NCBI RefSeq assembly: GCF_027943255.1
Contig: NC_072893.1
Coordinates: 38,214,001 to 38,278,000 of the forward strand
Origin: Anastrepha obliqua
Taxonomy: Eukaryota; Arthropoda; Insecta; Diptera; Tephritidae
Length of the DNA: 64,000 nucleotides
Direction of reading: 5' to 3'
Numbering within the stretch: the first letter of the stretch is position 1; the number at the start of each line of letters is the position of its first letter. A program made the translations under genes and the position numbers. This document shows positions 21,228-32,427 of this stretch, in pieces. The notes below the pieces were generated by a model that did no database searches, was not told the origin of the DNA, and worked only from the letters and a program-made list of their open reading frames with translations.

Positions 21228-22025
21228 TTTATGATTGACAAATTATGTAACAACTGACACTTGACAAATGATGTAACAAGCAAGTTACAGGGCTTATACA
21301 TACCATACATATGAACACACTAAGTACCCTGCAGGAAAAATTTAAATAAAATGTATTTTTAAAAGCACTTAAAAGCAGCAAAAGTATTTAAAAAAACAAG
21401 GCACCAATTTGGAAAAAAAATCTTTACGAATAATGTGTGATGAGTTGTTTGCAAGTTTGAAACACAGTGTTGTTATGAGATTTGGTTAGGATGAGTTTAT
21501 TTAAGTTTCATTTTTCTTGTGATTGGTTCAAGGGGTGATTTTGGTTTTTGGACTAGATAAACTAAAAAGGCACTTTTTGATATTGTGGTAAATCACAAAT
21601 AAAAGCCCGTTGAAGATATCTACTCACATAGCTTTCGAGAATAAAAAAAAATTTTAAATACGGGTATTTCATAGGTGGATTGCAGGAGACGAAGTAGATT
21701 TTAGGTGAATATTTAAAAAGATTTAAAATTTGTATGCATCTGCAACTTGAACTATCTGCCAAATAGTATTTTAGAATATATTTATATTTTAAACATATAT
21801 TTGCTGCATATATTTTTTTTGGTAGCTGGAGAATTCCGTTGCATATCTTCGTGTTTTATAAAATTAAAAACCTCAATTTTTATGTCGCTTTCGAATGACA
21901 GATGATTTTTTGAGAAACACTTTTTCATGGCACAGAGTCAATTGAAGGAAAAATTTAAACAAGAAACAATAAACTGTCGGAAAATTGTATACATATTTGT
22001 ACTGGAATTGTTTGGATCTAGCTTA
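21228..22025. other. Spacer with a SINE scrap
   Basis: Mostly AT-rich. At 21880-21937 the phrase GAATGACAGATGATTTTTTG then CTTTTTCATGGCA is a short, diverged piece of SINE family 1 body. Otherwise nothing is recognised. Confidence 0.4.
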
Positions 22026-23095
22026 TACGAGGCCGGTTCAATCAGTACCCGTGTTTGAAGACAGAGGGCGCTCCTGAACGAAGTTGGGATTAACATTGTG
22101 TACTGCCATCTATAGAGCAACGGTAAAACAAATTTTGGACTGTTTGATTGATTAGTTTATATTTGGCAGTTATTCGAGTAGACGTGTTTCGTGATTTTGG
22201 CCAAGATGGAAAAAGAACAGTATTTTTCGGTAAGTCGCTTTTTATTTTTGGATGGGAAAAAATGCGAGGATATAAAAGCAAAGTTGGATGCTATTTATGG
22301 GGACTTTTCGCCATATTTGGCCGCGACTTAATTCTAGCTGATCGACGACCGAAAGTGCGCGAAGTAACAGAGGCGATAGATGTGTTGACCGGAATGGCAA
22401 TTAATATTTTATAATATTAAGTTGACGATAAAAAATTGTCGGCCCGAAGGGAGTCACGATTACTCACGGTGGGCAACAAGCGGATGTGGCTGTTAACTTC
22501 GAAGCAGTGTTTAGAGCAATTTAAGCGGGATCCGAAGGATTTTTAGGCACCATTGGTGCAATCTGGATACATCATTACACACCAGAAACTAAACAACAAT
22601 CAAAACAATGGATTTATTCAGGTGAAAGGTCATGGTGACGATTTTTTGGTGTGCATCATCCTCATGGATTCTTTGGAAAAAGGAAGAACGATCACTGGAC
22701 AATACTACAATGAGCTATTGGGCCGCTTTCACAAAAAATTGAAGGAGACACGGAGATGCTGTTTCATCACGATAACCTATCAGCACATTTATCCGGAGTT
22801 GTCCCCGTCAAAATGCATGAATCGTGTTAGGAATTGCAGCCGCACCTCCAGTCTTCACCCGAACTGTCTCTCTGCGACTTATTCTTATTTAGTTTAAGCG
22901 AGGAAGTCATCGCCGAGACAGAAGTGCGTTTTGGAGACTTCGACACATACTTTTGTTTGGAGGGGTTAAAAAATGGCCGGACCGTTTGGAGAAGTGTAAC
23001 TTTCTAAAAGGCATCATGTTCATCAGAAATAAAAAAAAAATTAAAACAAATGGTATCTTTATTTCTAACGCGGGTGCTTATTGAACTCCCTCGTA
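22026..23095 (+). mobile_element. mariner with clear terminal repeats, degraded transposase
   Basis: The left end TACGAGGCCGGTTCAATCAG (22026) and the complement of the right end TACGAGGGAGTTCAATAAGC (ending 23095) form inverted repeats of about 27 nt, flanked by TA at 22024-22025 and 23096-23097. Between them is mariner-type protein: R-R-P-K-V-R-E-V-T-E-A-I-D-V-L-T-G (helix-turn-helix, 22340), E-Q-F-K-R-D-P-K-D-F (22515) and L-E-K-G-R-T-I-T-G-Q-Y-Y-N-E-L-L (22675). The catalytic triad is no longer continuous. At 1070 bp it is about 200 bp short of the usual length, so internal deletions are likely. Confidence 0.88.
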
Positions 23096-23109
23096 TATCT
23101 TAGTCCTAG

Positions 23110-23560
23110 CTTTTAAGCTATTTCTTGATGGTATGTTGTCCAAGGAAAGGGAATAGCTTCCAAAGGAATAGTTTATAGCCAACCATCAGCTTTAGGAGTA
23201 CCTCATTTTCAATACGTCCCGGGACCCATATAAGCCTGATTCGACTAAACAATCCTAATAAATAAATTTTCTCTATCCGCTCAAGGGCTAGTGACGACTT
23301 AACATGGGTCTCAAAATATGGCCTTTTGTGCCGCTTGACTGTCGATCTAAATGGCAATTCAGTTAATCCGGAGATTGCTTTCTAAATTGTGGTCTGCACA
23401 TCGGCAGATGCTATACACTTGCGCTTAGAAAATTATCGGAAAACTACCAGCTTTGTTTTGGGATCATGTTTGTCAATGCTTAAGCCTCCGGCGTTTTTGA
23501 GCCATTTGTATACCAGTGCACGGTGCACCCTTGGAGTTTCCTTTCAACGTTAAGTGACCT
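23110..23560 (-). mobile_element. RNase H remnant of an I/LOA-type retrotransposon
   Basis: The minus strand reads W-Y-T-N-G-S-K-T-P-E near 23530 (RNase H first aspartate motif F-T-D-G-S-K with D replaced by N), then S-R-I-R-L-I-W-V-P-G-R-I near 23240, equivalent to the V-W-V-P-G-H motif. F-P-F-L-G-Q-H-T-I-K-K and a stop follow. No zinc tail is visible; the copy starts next to the mariner end at 23095. Confidence 0.65.
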
Positions 23561-24572
23561 CCCATTAGCCTTAGTGCTCAGTTCGATGCTGAATTTTTAT
23601 TTCATCTCCAAAACTATTTATAACCCTTGTGATATCATTTTTGGGGAGTTGAGATCTCACATAGTAAAATTTCCATTAGGTACAAGTGAAGCGGAAGCTA
23701 TCGTCGCGAATACTTAATAATTTCCAAAGCCTATAATTAGCCAATTTACTGCAGGACACTTAGAATTATAGCTGGCCAAAGGTTATCAGAGTACCTTAGC
23801 GGTATGAAGTGCTCCTGCTAATTGGTGAGAGTATATATGTAAATAAGACAATAGCGCTAATGTGAGAGGGAATGGGAGAGCGGGAGAACACTTGAGGCAA
23901 TAAAAATTCAAACAGTAAGCAAATTGACTTTTACAAAGGAGTAAGTTGTTGTATGCATGTATGCATATGTATGTATGTGTGTATGTATGTGTGTATGTAT
24001 GTATATGTATATGCAGCTTTGCTTGATAATATCAATAACGGGAAAGCAATAAAATGTTTGCATGTTTCTCTCAGTGTAAAAGAGAGTTTTGAGATTATTT
24101 TGTTAATTTCACGTAGAAGTTCGTTCGTTGATAATTTCTGTATTAATTTTTATAACGGTTATGCAAAATTTTAGAACTACCACTTTGTGCTATATTCTGA
24201 GAGAGTTCGCATGTATGTACGCGCATTTGAACATTTATACATTTATATGTAAACTGTAATGCAGTAGCGGAATGTTGGCTGGTAGGATGTAGAATTGGTG
24301 GGTTGAAACAACCAAAAGAAAAAAAAATTGCTTTTGCGAAAACTTAATTGCGGCTACTTTAAGAATGTAACGTTTTAAGTAAAATCATGAATCAAAATAT
24401 TGTACATAAAACGATAAATTTAGCTCAGAATGGTAATTATTTATAGTAAAGAGGACAGGTTATTTTGGCTCCAAATGGTGCAAATTGAAATAAGAAGTCA
24501 GAAGGTTACGCAGCACCAGTCCTTCATGTATGTAACCATGTTTTGAATACGTACATACATACATACGTACAT
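23561..24572. other. Spacer with a GTAT/GTGT microsatellite
   Basis: A short microsatellite of ATGT/GTGT units occupies about 23950-24013; its runs of open frame are an artefact. The right part (24545-24571) is built of GTACATACATAC units into which the next MITE is inserted. Confidence 0.5.
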
Positions 24573-25014
24573 TAGGGTGGTCCAAAAATGCATGGGAAAT
24601 AATTTATATTAAAATTTTTATATTTAATTTTTTATTTTAATTTTTTTCATAAGAGTAATATAAAATATTGTTTTTCGATTTTTTCTTAGATTTTCGTTTT
24701 ATGGGGCTTTTTGGGGTTCTATAAAAAATAGTTAATACAAAAAAATTAATTATTTCATAATTGGTTGTTATTCCCTGACCAATTATGAAGAGAAACTGAG
24801 GTATCCGGTTAAAATATATTCATTTTCCAGGTTTTTACATGAAATCTACGAAAAAGAATTTTTTCCCATGCAAAATACATGGGATATTTCAAAGCCCCGG
24901 CGGCACCATTAAATATGGTCTGATTAAAAAAAAAAAAAATACGGGTCTTTTTATTTTTCATTCTTTACCATTATGGGGGGCGGCAGCATACAAATTTTTT
25001 TTGGACCACCCTAA
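24573..25014. mobile_element. MITE with TTAGGGTGGTCCAAAA termini
   Basis: The ends TTAGGGTGGTCCAAAA (24573-24588) and TTTTGGACCACCCTAA (24999-25014) are perfect 16-nt inverted repeats around 442 bp of non-coding AT-rich DNA. CGTACA stands immediately outside both ends (24566-24571, 25015-25020), a likely target duplication, though the site lies in a GTACATA-repeat tract. No transposase is present. Confidence 0.85.
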
Positions 25015-25237
25015 CGTACATACATAGGTAGACTGATTGGAATTCACCAGTTAGGTTAACATTCGATTATTATTTTTGTTAAAATTTTTTGTTGCTATTA
25101 AGCTAAGCGATGATGTATGTGGACACGCGTGGATGTTTGTAAATAAAGAAAACCAAAGTAAGCAAACATGTAAAATCAAAGTGAATATTTGTATGTTTGG
25201 ATGGGCTACCTATGAATGCATAATAGTGTGCCTAGAT

Positions 25238-25505
25238 GAGCACAGCCGCTGTAGTCCAATGAGTAGTCGCGTGACCACCAATCGGCAGTGACCGTGTTCG
25301 ACATTTTTTCTTATAGCATTCGCTCCTTGGCAGGCAAAGAGAAACCTCTGAGTTTATTTCTGTCATGAAAAAACTGGTTACAACCTCAAATCATCTGTGT
25401 CGTTTGGCACGGCATACATTTTTAGGTCACTCCGTTTGTGGAAATTATCAAGACTTACACCACCAGTAGGAGGAGGAGCTCGGCCAAGTATCCAACAACA
25501 TATGC
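25238..25505 (+). repeat. tRNA-derived SINE (family 1), diverged, head present
   Basis: Head GCCGCTGTAGTCCAATGAGT (A-box TAGTCCAATG), degraded B-box near 25290 (GTGTTCGAC), body TTGGCAGGCAAAGAGAAACC and GGAGGAGGAGCTCGGCCAAG at the far end. It is in sense orientation, unlike the copies at 20926, 39585 and 43412. Confidence 0.75.
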
Positions 25506-25614
25506 ACATAATGTGAGTCAAAAAAGTATTGGCGCACTCGAAAAATCAAACTTCTCAGTACTATAACTTTTCTTCTAATGAAAGTATAAAAAAATAGAAA
25601 ACGATTTTTTCCAA

Positions 25615-27387
25615 ATGTATATATTTACTAGCACACCCGGCCCGCTTCGCTGGGCACACTAAAATAGAATAGATATGGTTTAGAACAGAAAAGATATGGT
25701 TTGCATATTATTTATTTCTTTATTCTTTATTCAAGCGCTTTGGCATAAACAATATTTTTTGTTTTTCTATTTGTTTTTGAGTAAATAATTATAAAATATA
25801 AATTGAAAATCAGGAAAAAGGAAGATTGTTTTTGAATTTCAAATCAACGCAAATGAATAACTAAGAAACAATCGTGAATTTTTCGTTTCAATTTATATGT
25901 TTTATAAGCATTGGAGCTTTTTTAACCATTATCCATTTATATTTTTCAAAAAAATAAAAAAACGAAAAAATTTTTTTTTTCCACGAACACATAATTTCAT
26001 TTGAACATTCGAACTTCACATTAAATTCTCAAATTTCGTAAGAAATTTTTCACTGTTCCAAAATCCAATCCAAAAAAATTCACAAAGAATTTTTACACTT
26101 TGCACTTACGTCTTCTTATGGCATCCAAATCAAAAAGAAATATTGACACATTGTAACTCACACTGTCAATTTGACAGTTCAGTTCCGCCCCAAGCGTTAA
26201 AAAAGTAAACGACATTATGGCTGGTTCATAAGAACGCTGCACCCGTTGCCAGTGTTCCGAGTTACAACCAAACTTTACGAAACCCATTTTCAATACTTAC
26301 TTAACAATGTGTGTAACTTTGGCTTAATTCGGTGTAAAGACACAGCGGGCCCACGTTTTGGCATATATTTGGAGACCCTAGTCATCAATAAGTATTAAAG
26401 CACTTATCAACAGCTTTCATTTGATACCCATATTGTACATACACAACCAAAGGTTGCCCGGGTCCACGTTTTGACTTATATCTCGAGACCCCAGTCACGG
26501 AGCGGCATGAAAAATACTCTGTACTAAAGCATTCATCAACAGCTTCAATTTGATATCCATATTGTACAAACACACTCTAGGGTCCACGTTTTGGTCTCTA
26601 TCTCGAGACCCTAGTCACGGAGCGGCATGAAAAATACTCTGAACTAAAGCATTAACTAATAGCTTTCATTTGATACCCATATTGTACATACACATCCGAA
26701 AGTTACCCGGGTCCACGTTTTGACCTATATCTCGAAACCCTATCTACCAATAGGTATCCAAACTATACGGAAACCATATTCAATACCTACTTAACAATGT
26801 GTGTAAGTTTGGTTTAATTCGGTTCGAAGGCACGGCGGGTCCACGTTGTGGCATATATTTCGAGACCCCAGTCATCAATAGGTATCAAAATTACCCCGTA
26901 TTAAAGCACTTATCAACAGCTTTCATTTGATAACCATATTGTACATACACAACCAAAGGTTACCGGGGTCCACGTTTTGACCTATATCTCGAGACCCCAG
27001 TCACGGAGCGGCATGAAAAATACTCTGTACTAAAGCATTCACCAACAGCTTCAATTTGATATCCATATTGTACAAACACATTCTAGGGTCCACGTTTTGG
27101 TCTCTATCTCGAGACCCTAGTCACGGAGCGGCATGAAAAATACTCTGAACTAAAGGATTCACCAACAGCTTCCATTTGATACCCATATTGTACATACACA
27201 TCCGAAGGTTACCTGGGTCCACGTTTTGACCTACATATATCTCAAACCCTATCCACCAATAGGTACCCTATATTACTTCTATCACCTCCAAAAACATGTG
27301 TACAAAGTTTCGTAATAATCGGTTAAGTAGTTTTGGCGTGAAAGCGTAACAAACAAACTTACATTCACATTTATAATATTAGTAGGG
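25615..27387. repeat. Unclassified interspersed repeat containing a higher-order tandem array
   Basis: It appears to start near TACTAGCACACCCGGCCCGC (25628) and to end with TTATAATATTAGTAGGGA (27371-27387). Similar end phrases occur in many insect repeats, in my recollection, but I do not assign a class. The first 700 bp are AT-rich and non-coding; the last 1 kb is the tandem array described separately. The boundaries are estimates. Confidence 0.5.
26347..27270. repeat. Higher-order minisatellite: two blocks of four ~120-bp units
   Basis: Units begin GGGTCCACGTTTTG at 26347, 26460, 26580, 26709, 26837, 26966, 27086 and 27215. Neighbour spacing is 112-130 bp. Corresponding units of the two blocks lie 490, 506, 506 and 506 bp apart and resemble each other more than they resemble their neighbours (for example, units 3 and 7 both read GGTCTCTATCTCGAGACCCT). 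Shared phrases include ACTAAAGCATTCA and CATATTGTACATACACA. This indicates amplification of units followed by duplication of a four-unit block. Confidence 0.9.
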
Positions 27388-27800
27388 AAGTAGGGATTAC
27401 GTATCTGAACAAAAAAAAAAATTTTCGACTTAGGTTCACAAGGTCCACCTTGAAAGGTAAAATAAGGCACAAATTCATAAATAGAATTACAAATTAGTAG
27501 TTCCAAGGCTAAGGTCATTGCATTTATTGTATATAAGTTCAGTTGGTACAGTGGAGCTAAATGATCAATGCGTAATTTCATTAAAAAAAATATTTCAAAG
27601 CACAGGGGTCGAGTCTTTTCTTTTTTCACACATTAAAAAAAAAAAAAACTATTACTAATTGAGTATTATAGTAACTGAATATTGTAGAATTTTTAAATTT
27701 TAAATCCTAATACAGTAGAAACTCGTTACTTGCACGTAATGAAAACCGGGCTCGGTGAAAGTTTCGAGGTTGTCGCAAGTACTGAGGCTTTTTTAAGTTA
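27388..27800. other. AT-rich spacer
   Basis: A-runs and T-runs, with a 115-codon minus-strand frame (27282-27629) lacking any domain. Nothing is supported. Confidence 0.4.
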
Positions 27801-27809
27801 GGTTAGGTT

Positions 27810-28275
27810 GACCTGGCTGGCTGAAAGCCATCACATAGACCTATTGATCCTTAGTGTTACTACATTTAGCTAGACACTTACATTTCTTTGTAGTAGACAT
27901 CTTGTAGTACGTCTGCGTCTTTTGCGAATCTAAGTAAACTTTGGAGCTCTATCCCCGAGGGGTACTCTAACTTCTCATATTGTAAAGCTCCTAAGCATTT
28001 AATCTGGTTCTAGCTAATGCAGGGCAAGAACATAAAAGGTGTTCTTGCGTTTCCTTCTCTTCTAGTTCATTGCAAAATCTGCAGCTATCGTTGTTTGTAA
28101 TTCCTATCTTGTATGCGAGCGCCGCTAACAAATTGTGGCCTGCAAGTATACCTACAATAGTTCTGCTTTCTTTTCTAGACAGAGCTAGTACGAATCGGAA
28201 GTATATATCTGCACTCTGTGGACACATGATTTTGCGGTTTTGCAAGTGGCTATTCTTGGCTGTCAACGTATATAT
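27810..28275 (-). mobile_element. I/LOA-type retrotransposon C-terminal zinc-knuckle fragment
   Basis: The minus strand (28266-27991) reads R-T-I-V-G-I-L-A-G-H-N-L-L-A-A-L-A-Y, then C-R-F-C-N-E-L-E-E-K-E-T-Q-E-H-L-L-C-S-C, a complete C-C-H-C knuckle of the type closing ORF2 in this group. A stop follows, then further tail through 27810. It is more divergent from the family at 905-2245 than those copies are from each other, so it represents a separate lineage. Confidence 0.8.
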
Positions 28276-28311
28276 TTATTTTGGAGTTGCTTGATGTCTT
28301 TGCGAATGCTA

Positions 28312-29584
28312 TCAGGTCAGCCCATAGGTTCGTGCGCATTTTATCCATAATTTCACTTTTGTGCGATTTTTGCGTACAAAAAATTATTCGCAGATTAGAG
28401 CGGAACTATTTATATTTTCTTTGATATATTGCGCATTCAACAAGTGATTTTAATCGCGGATAGGACCACGTGTTGTTAAAAAATAAAATGGAATCTTCAC
28501 ACGCTTATAAGAGGCATATTTTGTATTTTTTATAAAAGTGGTAAAAATGCAACAACTGCTGCTGCAGAAATAAACACTGTTTACGGAGAGGATACCGTCA
28601 GTGTAAGGACTGCGCAAAAGTGGTTTTCAAAATTCCAAAGTGGTAACTGCGACGTGGAGGATGCGCCGCGCGCTGGTCGTCCTGAAGTCTTTAACTCAGA
28701 CGCCTTGCTCGAACTCGTGGAAGCTGAGCCAAATTCGACAGTCGACATGATAGCTCAGAGGTTCAACGCATGGAACATTTCACAGGCACCTGGTCAGTTA
28801 AGAAAGGTTTTAAAGCTGGGAAATTGGGTTCCGCATAGACTTTCCGTCGCCAACCTTCAGCAGAGAGTGAATGTGTGTTCTCAGCTGCTGCAACGGCTTG
28901 AAAATGAAAGTTTTCTGAACCGCATCGTTACTGGTGATGAGAAATGGGTCCTTTAAAATAATCTTGTTCGCAAACGCCAATGGTTAGATAAAGATGAAAC
29001 ACCAGAACCGACCACTAGAGATGGCCTTCACCCTAAAAAGATTCTTCTGTCCATTTGGTGACGTATGGCCGGTATTGTTTATTATGAACTTCTGGAACCA
29101 AACCAGATGATAACTGCTGATTATTATTCCCATCAGCTATCAAACTTGAATGAGGCACTTAAAAAAAATCGACCGTCTTTAGTGAATAGACGCAAAGTTT
29201 TGTTTCACCACGACAACGCAAGACCTCATACCGCAAGGCAAACATTAGGCAAACTGAACGAGCTCGGATGGGAGCTAATACCGCATCCACCATACTCTCC
29301 GGATATTGCACCTTGTGATTATCACTTTTTCTGTGGACTTCAATCCCATATGAATAACAAGAATTACTCCTCAAAAGAAGCTATAAAAAGGGATATCGAA
29401 GTGTATTTTGGCTCCAAGGACAAAAAACTTTTTGAGCAGGGAATTAAAAATTTGCCTAAACGTTTAGAAGACATTGTAAATAATGAAGGATAATATATTA
29501 TTGATTGGTAAATACTCTAAACATCTTTTTTATTAATTTTAAAACCTCCTTTAAAAAAATTCACGAACTTATGGACTGACCTGA
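28312..29584 (+). mobile_element. Full-length mariner with TA duplication
   Basis: The left end TCAGGTCAGCCCATAGGTTC and the complement of the right end TCAGGTCAGTCCATAAGTTC differ at two of 20 positions. Each is flanked by TA (28310-28311, 29585-29586). The length of 1273 bp is standard for a complete mariner. It contains one transposase gene, described separately. Confidence 0.95.
28488..29493 (+). pseudogene. mariner transposase (D34D), one frameshift and two stops
   Basis: Family role: cut-and-paste transposase acting on the element's inverted ends at TA sites. It starts M-E-S-S-H-A-Y-K-R-H-I-L-Y-F at 28488. A missing base near 28535 shifts the frame, after which V-S-V-R-T-A-Q-K-W-F-S-K-F (helix-turn-helix) and W-V-P-H-R-L (the linker motif) follow. 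Catalytic residues lie in V-T-G-D-E-K-W, H-H-D-N-A-R-P-H and Y-S-P-D-I-A-P-C-D, with 34 residues between the last two aspartates. Two in-frame stops occur, at about 28954 and 29060 (the second appears to be TGG to TGA). All three catalytic aspartates are kept. It is about 335 codons long, near the family's usual 345. Confidence 0.92.
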
Positions 29585-29734
29585 TAGTTCCATTTGACTT
29601 TCTATCCATATTTTAATCAACAACTGCCGAGACCGAAGAATTTAACTAACACCCTTTTGTGTGGATAACGCTGCCTTTGCAAAGCCTTTTATGATTTAAA
29701 ATTCCGAGTACTTATTTCATGGTATATAAAATAA

Positions 29735-29965
29735 TTGCGAAGGTGTGGCCCACAACAGGTCTGTACCGAGCTCTCAGCGAATTTAACAGAATCAGCTGAT
29801 TGGCGGTCGCGAAGCAGTTTGTTGACGAAAAAACTAAACAACGATTGATTGGACGAGCGTGTGAATACATGTGAATTCATCGTGCAGAATTCGGCTACCG
29901 AATTCCCCATGTCGTGGCAGTTGAAGTTCCCCTCACAATTTTCTTTCTCTACTTATTGGTCAAAC
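29735..29965. repeat. Dispersed repeat shared with 34552-34800, copy 1
   Basis: Shared phrases in the same order are TCTCAGCGAATTT then ACAGAATCA, CAGTTTGTT, AACGATTG, GTGTGAATAC, CACAATTTT and GGTCAAACCTGG (GGTCAGACCTGG in the other copy). There is no coding potential. The class is unknown; I see no clear inverted ends. Confidence 0.55.
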
Positions 29966-30003
29966 CTGGTAAATCTGAGATGTTGAATTATTTCTTTCTT
30001 TAT

Positions 30004-30325
30004 ATGTATTGGGTATGTGAATAAGTTTCCGACCTCGTAAAAGAGGTGTCGCTGCTGATACAATTTTTGTGTTCGCTCTAGTAATACACTGGTGATTTGA
30101 AGGTGTATACGTGAGGTCTCGATCGCAGTAGTTGACATTAGTTTGAAGCGTAAAGATCCTTTTTTATCTGACGTCAAAAATGTCTATGTTCGTCGCGAAA
30201 TAACAGTATTTGCATAAAGGTATGCTTCATTATTACCTTTTAAAGAAAAGTGTAGCTGAAATGTGTCGTATATTGATCAATATTTATGGTAATCACGCTC
30301 CATCAAATACAACTTATAAAGAGCG
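30004..30325 (+). mobile_element. mariner 5'-end fragment
   Basis: TGGGTATGTGAATAAGTTTC near 30009 looks like a mariner terminus. An M-S-M-F-V-A-K start near 30180 follows, then L-H-Y-Y-L-L-K-K-S-V-A-E-M-C-R-I-L-I-N-I-Y-G, the N-terminal domain of a mauritiana-type mariner. It stops at about 30325 where a minus-strand retrotransposon begins; the rest of the transposase is missing. Confidence 0.75.
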
Positions 30326-31505
30326 TAAAGACCCTTATAAAAGGGACCCCGATGTCTGAAACTAGTTCTGTCGACCTCTTCCTGGCAAGCTCATCGGGAA
30401 TTTCATTTCCCTCTATATTCCTGTGCCCAGAATAAGGGAGATGTTTGAATTCCTTCTTACAGGAGTTCACCAGAAGAGAACTGCAATACGGCGACGACAG
30501 GGCCTTGATCGCAGCTTGGCTATCGGAAAAAATATTAATGTCTCCCTTCCAACAGCGATTCCGAAGCATTTTGCATGCCTGAAGGATCGCGAAGACCTCT
30601 GCTTGGAAAACGCTGCTCGTTTCCGGCAGTTTAAAGGAGACCGAAATGCTGGCTGATTTAGAGAAAACCCCCGCTCCCACTCCAGATTCCATCTTGGATC
30701 CGTCAGTGAAGACGGAGGTACCTATATCCGTGCCGACTCTCTCCTCCTTCCAGTCTTGCCTGCTCGGAAAGATAGCCCTAGCACAACCCTCAAATCCCAG
30801 TTTGCGAATAGAAATCAGTGCGAAGAACAGAGAAGGAAGGGGAGATCTGCTTCAAGATGCTACTATGTCGTACAGGAAATTGTCTCCAGAGGCCAAACTG
30901 CTTCAACATAATAGCGCTCTGAGCAGCAACCTGGAATCCACAGGAAGTAAGTGCAGAATAAAGTTGAGCGCAGCAGTGGGACATGTTCTGCAAGCACCAG
31001 TGATACCCACATATAAAGTTCTCTGCACTCTCTCTAATTTAGTGGTGTTGTAGCCCTTCTGAAGAGCTACCCACCAAACTAGGCAACCATATGTTAAAAT
31101 TGGCAGAACCACTGAGTTGTACATCCAAAGTACGGCATGTGACTTGAACCCCATTTTTAGAAAAGGCTATACTGATCCTCTTAGCTCGATTTTCTATGTG
31201 TAGCTTCCAGTGGAGCTTGGGGTCAAGTACTACACCAAGCTACCTGACTTCCGATGCGAGTGTAAGACACTGGTTGTTTAGTCTTGCAAGCTTAAAAGGC
31301 GGAGGCTTGCATTTCCTGGTGAATAGCATCAACTCCGTTTTGTCAGAGTTGACTCTGAGACCGCAACTGACAGCCCAATTACTGAGTGTAGCCAGTGCAC
31401 CTTCCAAATTTTCAGCCATTATTGATGGGAAGGGTTCTGAGACCATTAGGACCAAGTCATCGGTATATGCTACTACCTTTACTCCTCCCCTGTTTAAGAG
31501 AGTTA
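30303..31505 (-). mobile_element. I/LOA-type non-LTR retrotransposon, RT to RNase H, 5'-truncated
   Basis: The minus strand starts inside the RT palm: catalytic Y-T-D-D near 31460, then N-S-D-K-T-E-L-M-L-F-T-R (31340). The thumb V-L-P-I-L-T-Y-G-C-L-V-W-W lies near 31110, G-I-T-G-A-C-R-T-C-P near 31000, and RNase H (V-F-Q-A-E-V-F-A-I-L-Q-A-C, I-F-S-D-S-Q-A-A-I-K-A-L, H-R-N-I-E-G-N-E-I-P-D-E-L) from 30690 to 30360. The RNase H first aspartate, if kept, lies just upstream of the glycine-rich G-V-G-A-G-V-F-S. The element ends near R-K-R-S-T-E-L-V-S-D without the zinc tail seen in the copy at 10335-11260. Open blocks of 71, 83 and 129 codons make this the best copy of the family here. Confidence 0.9.
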
Positions 31506-32427
31506 AAGCTTCATCAACACATCAGACAATTATGATAAAATAAGTTTTTCTGAACATTTTATACAAACAAATATATGTAAGTATATCCATTACAAAACGA
31601 ATGAAATTATAATTTCACGCTTCATAATTTACGAGTGTCAAAATGTGCGCAGATATAAAAATAAAAAAAATTGAATAAAATAAATAATTTGCAGGCCACA
31701 GATAAGACTTCGTTGGCCTAAATTACCAATTATGATACCGAATTTCAGTTTTGCTTAAAATAATTATTATGTTTTAAATAAATACACGCAGATAAGCTGT
31801 TTGTGGGTGATTAAACACGCGCAAATAAATTAAATACTTTTTACAAGTACTAATAATGTCATTGGTTTTTAGGTGAAAAATTTAATTGAAAATGTTTATG
31901 TATTGTAGCTAAAATTTGAACTGAAGTGCCTTGAACAGCCTTGGAATTTGAACAGTGAAATTAATTATGAAAATTGGTAGCTGAAATTATAAGTGGAACT
32001 GAAATTAAAAATAAAAAAATACGTAAGTGGTTGCTTTTATTATATTTTTGGGAACTAAATTAATTGTTTTTGTATTGAGCATCAAATTTTAATAGCCAAG
32101 TGGCTATTAAATTTTTACAATATAAGAGTACCGCCACAAAGTGAGCTGGTGAGTGTAGAAGAGATCTGAATGAGGTAGCCAAATGATGCCTCGTGAATGT
32201 AGGACCCAATCAAAATTTTTCAAAATTTACAATTTTTGTTGTTGTAATTTTTCGTGGTCATAGCGACATCACGAAAAAACTATAATTAATTTCGAAAAAT
32301 TCTGCTAAATATTAGTTTTGTGCAGCGCTTAGATCCACTATAATATATATGAGAATTGAATTTAGAAAATTCAATAAGAATTTCGATTTCGAAAAAGTTA
32401 GTAGCAGTTAAAAAAATTAATATAATA
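31506..32427. other. AT-rich spacer
   Basis: No coding signal. A small hairpin, TTTTTCGTG paired with CACGAAAAA around a 14-nt loop, lies near 32248-32279. Its function is unknown. Confidence 0.4.

Noticed and set aside
26347..27270. CRISPR-like array
   Set aside because: Units are contiguous tandem copies of about 120 bp with no unique spacers, in a eukaryotic context.
25615..27387. Helitron assignment for the repeat carrying the minisatellite
   Set aside because: I see no convincing TC start, CTRR end with hairpin, or Rep/helicase sequence; left unclassified.
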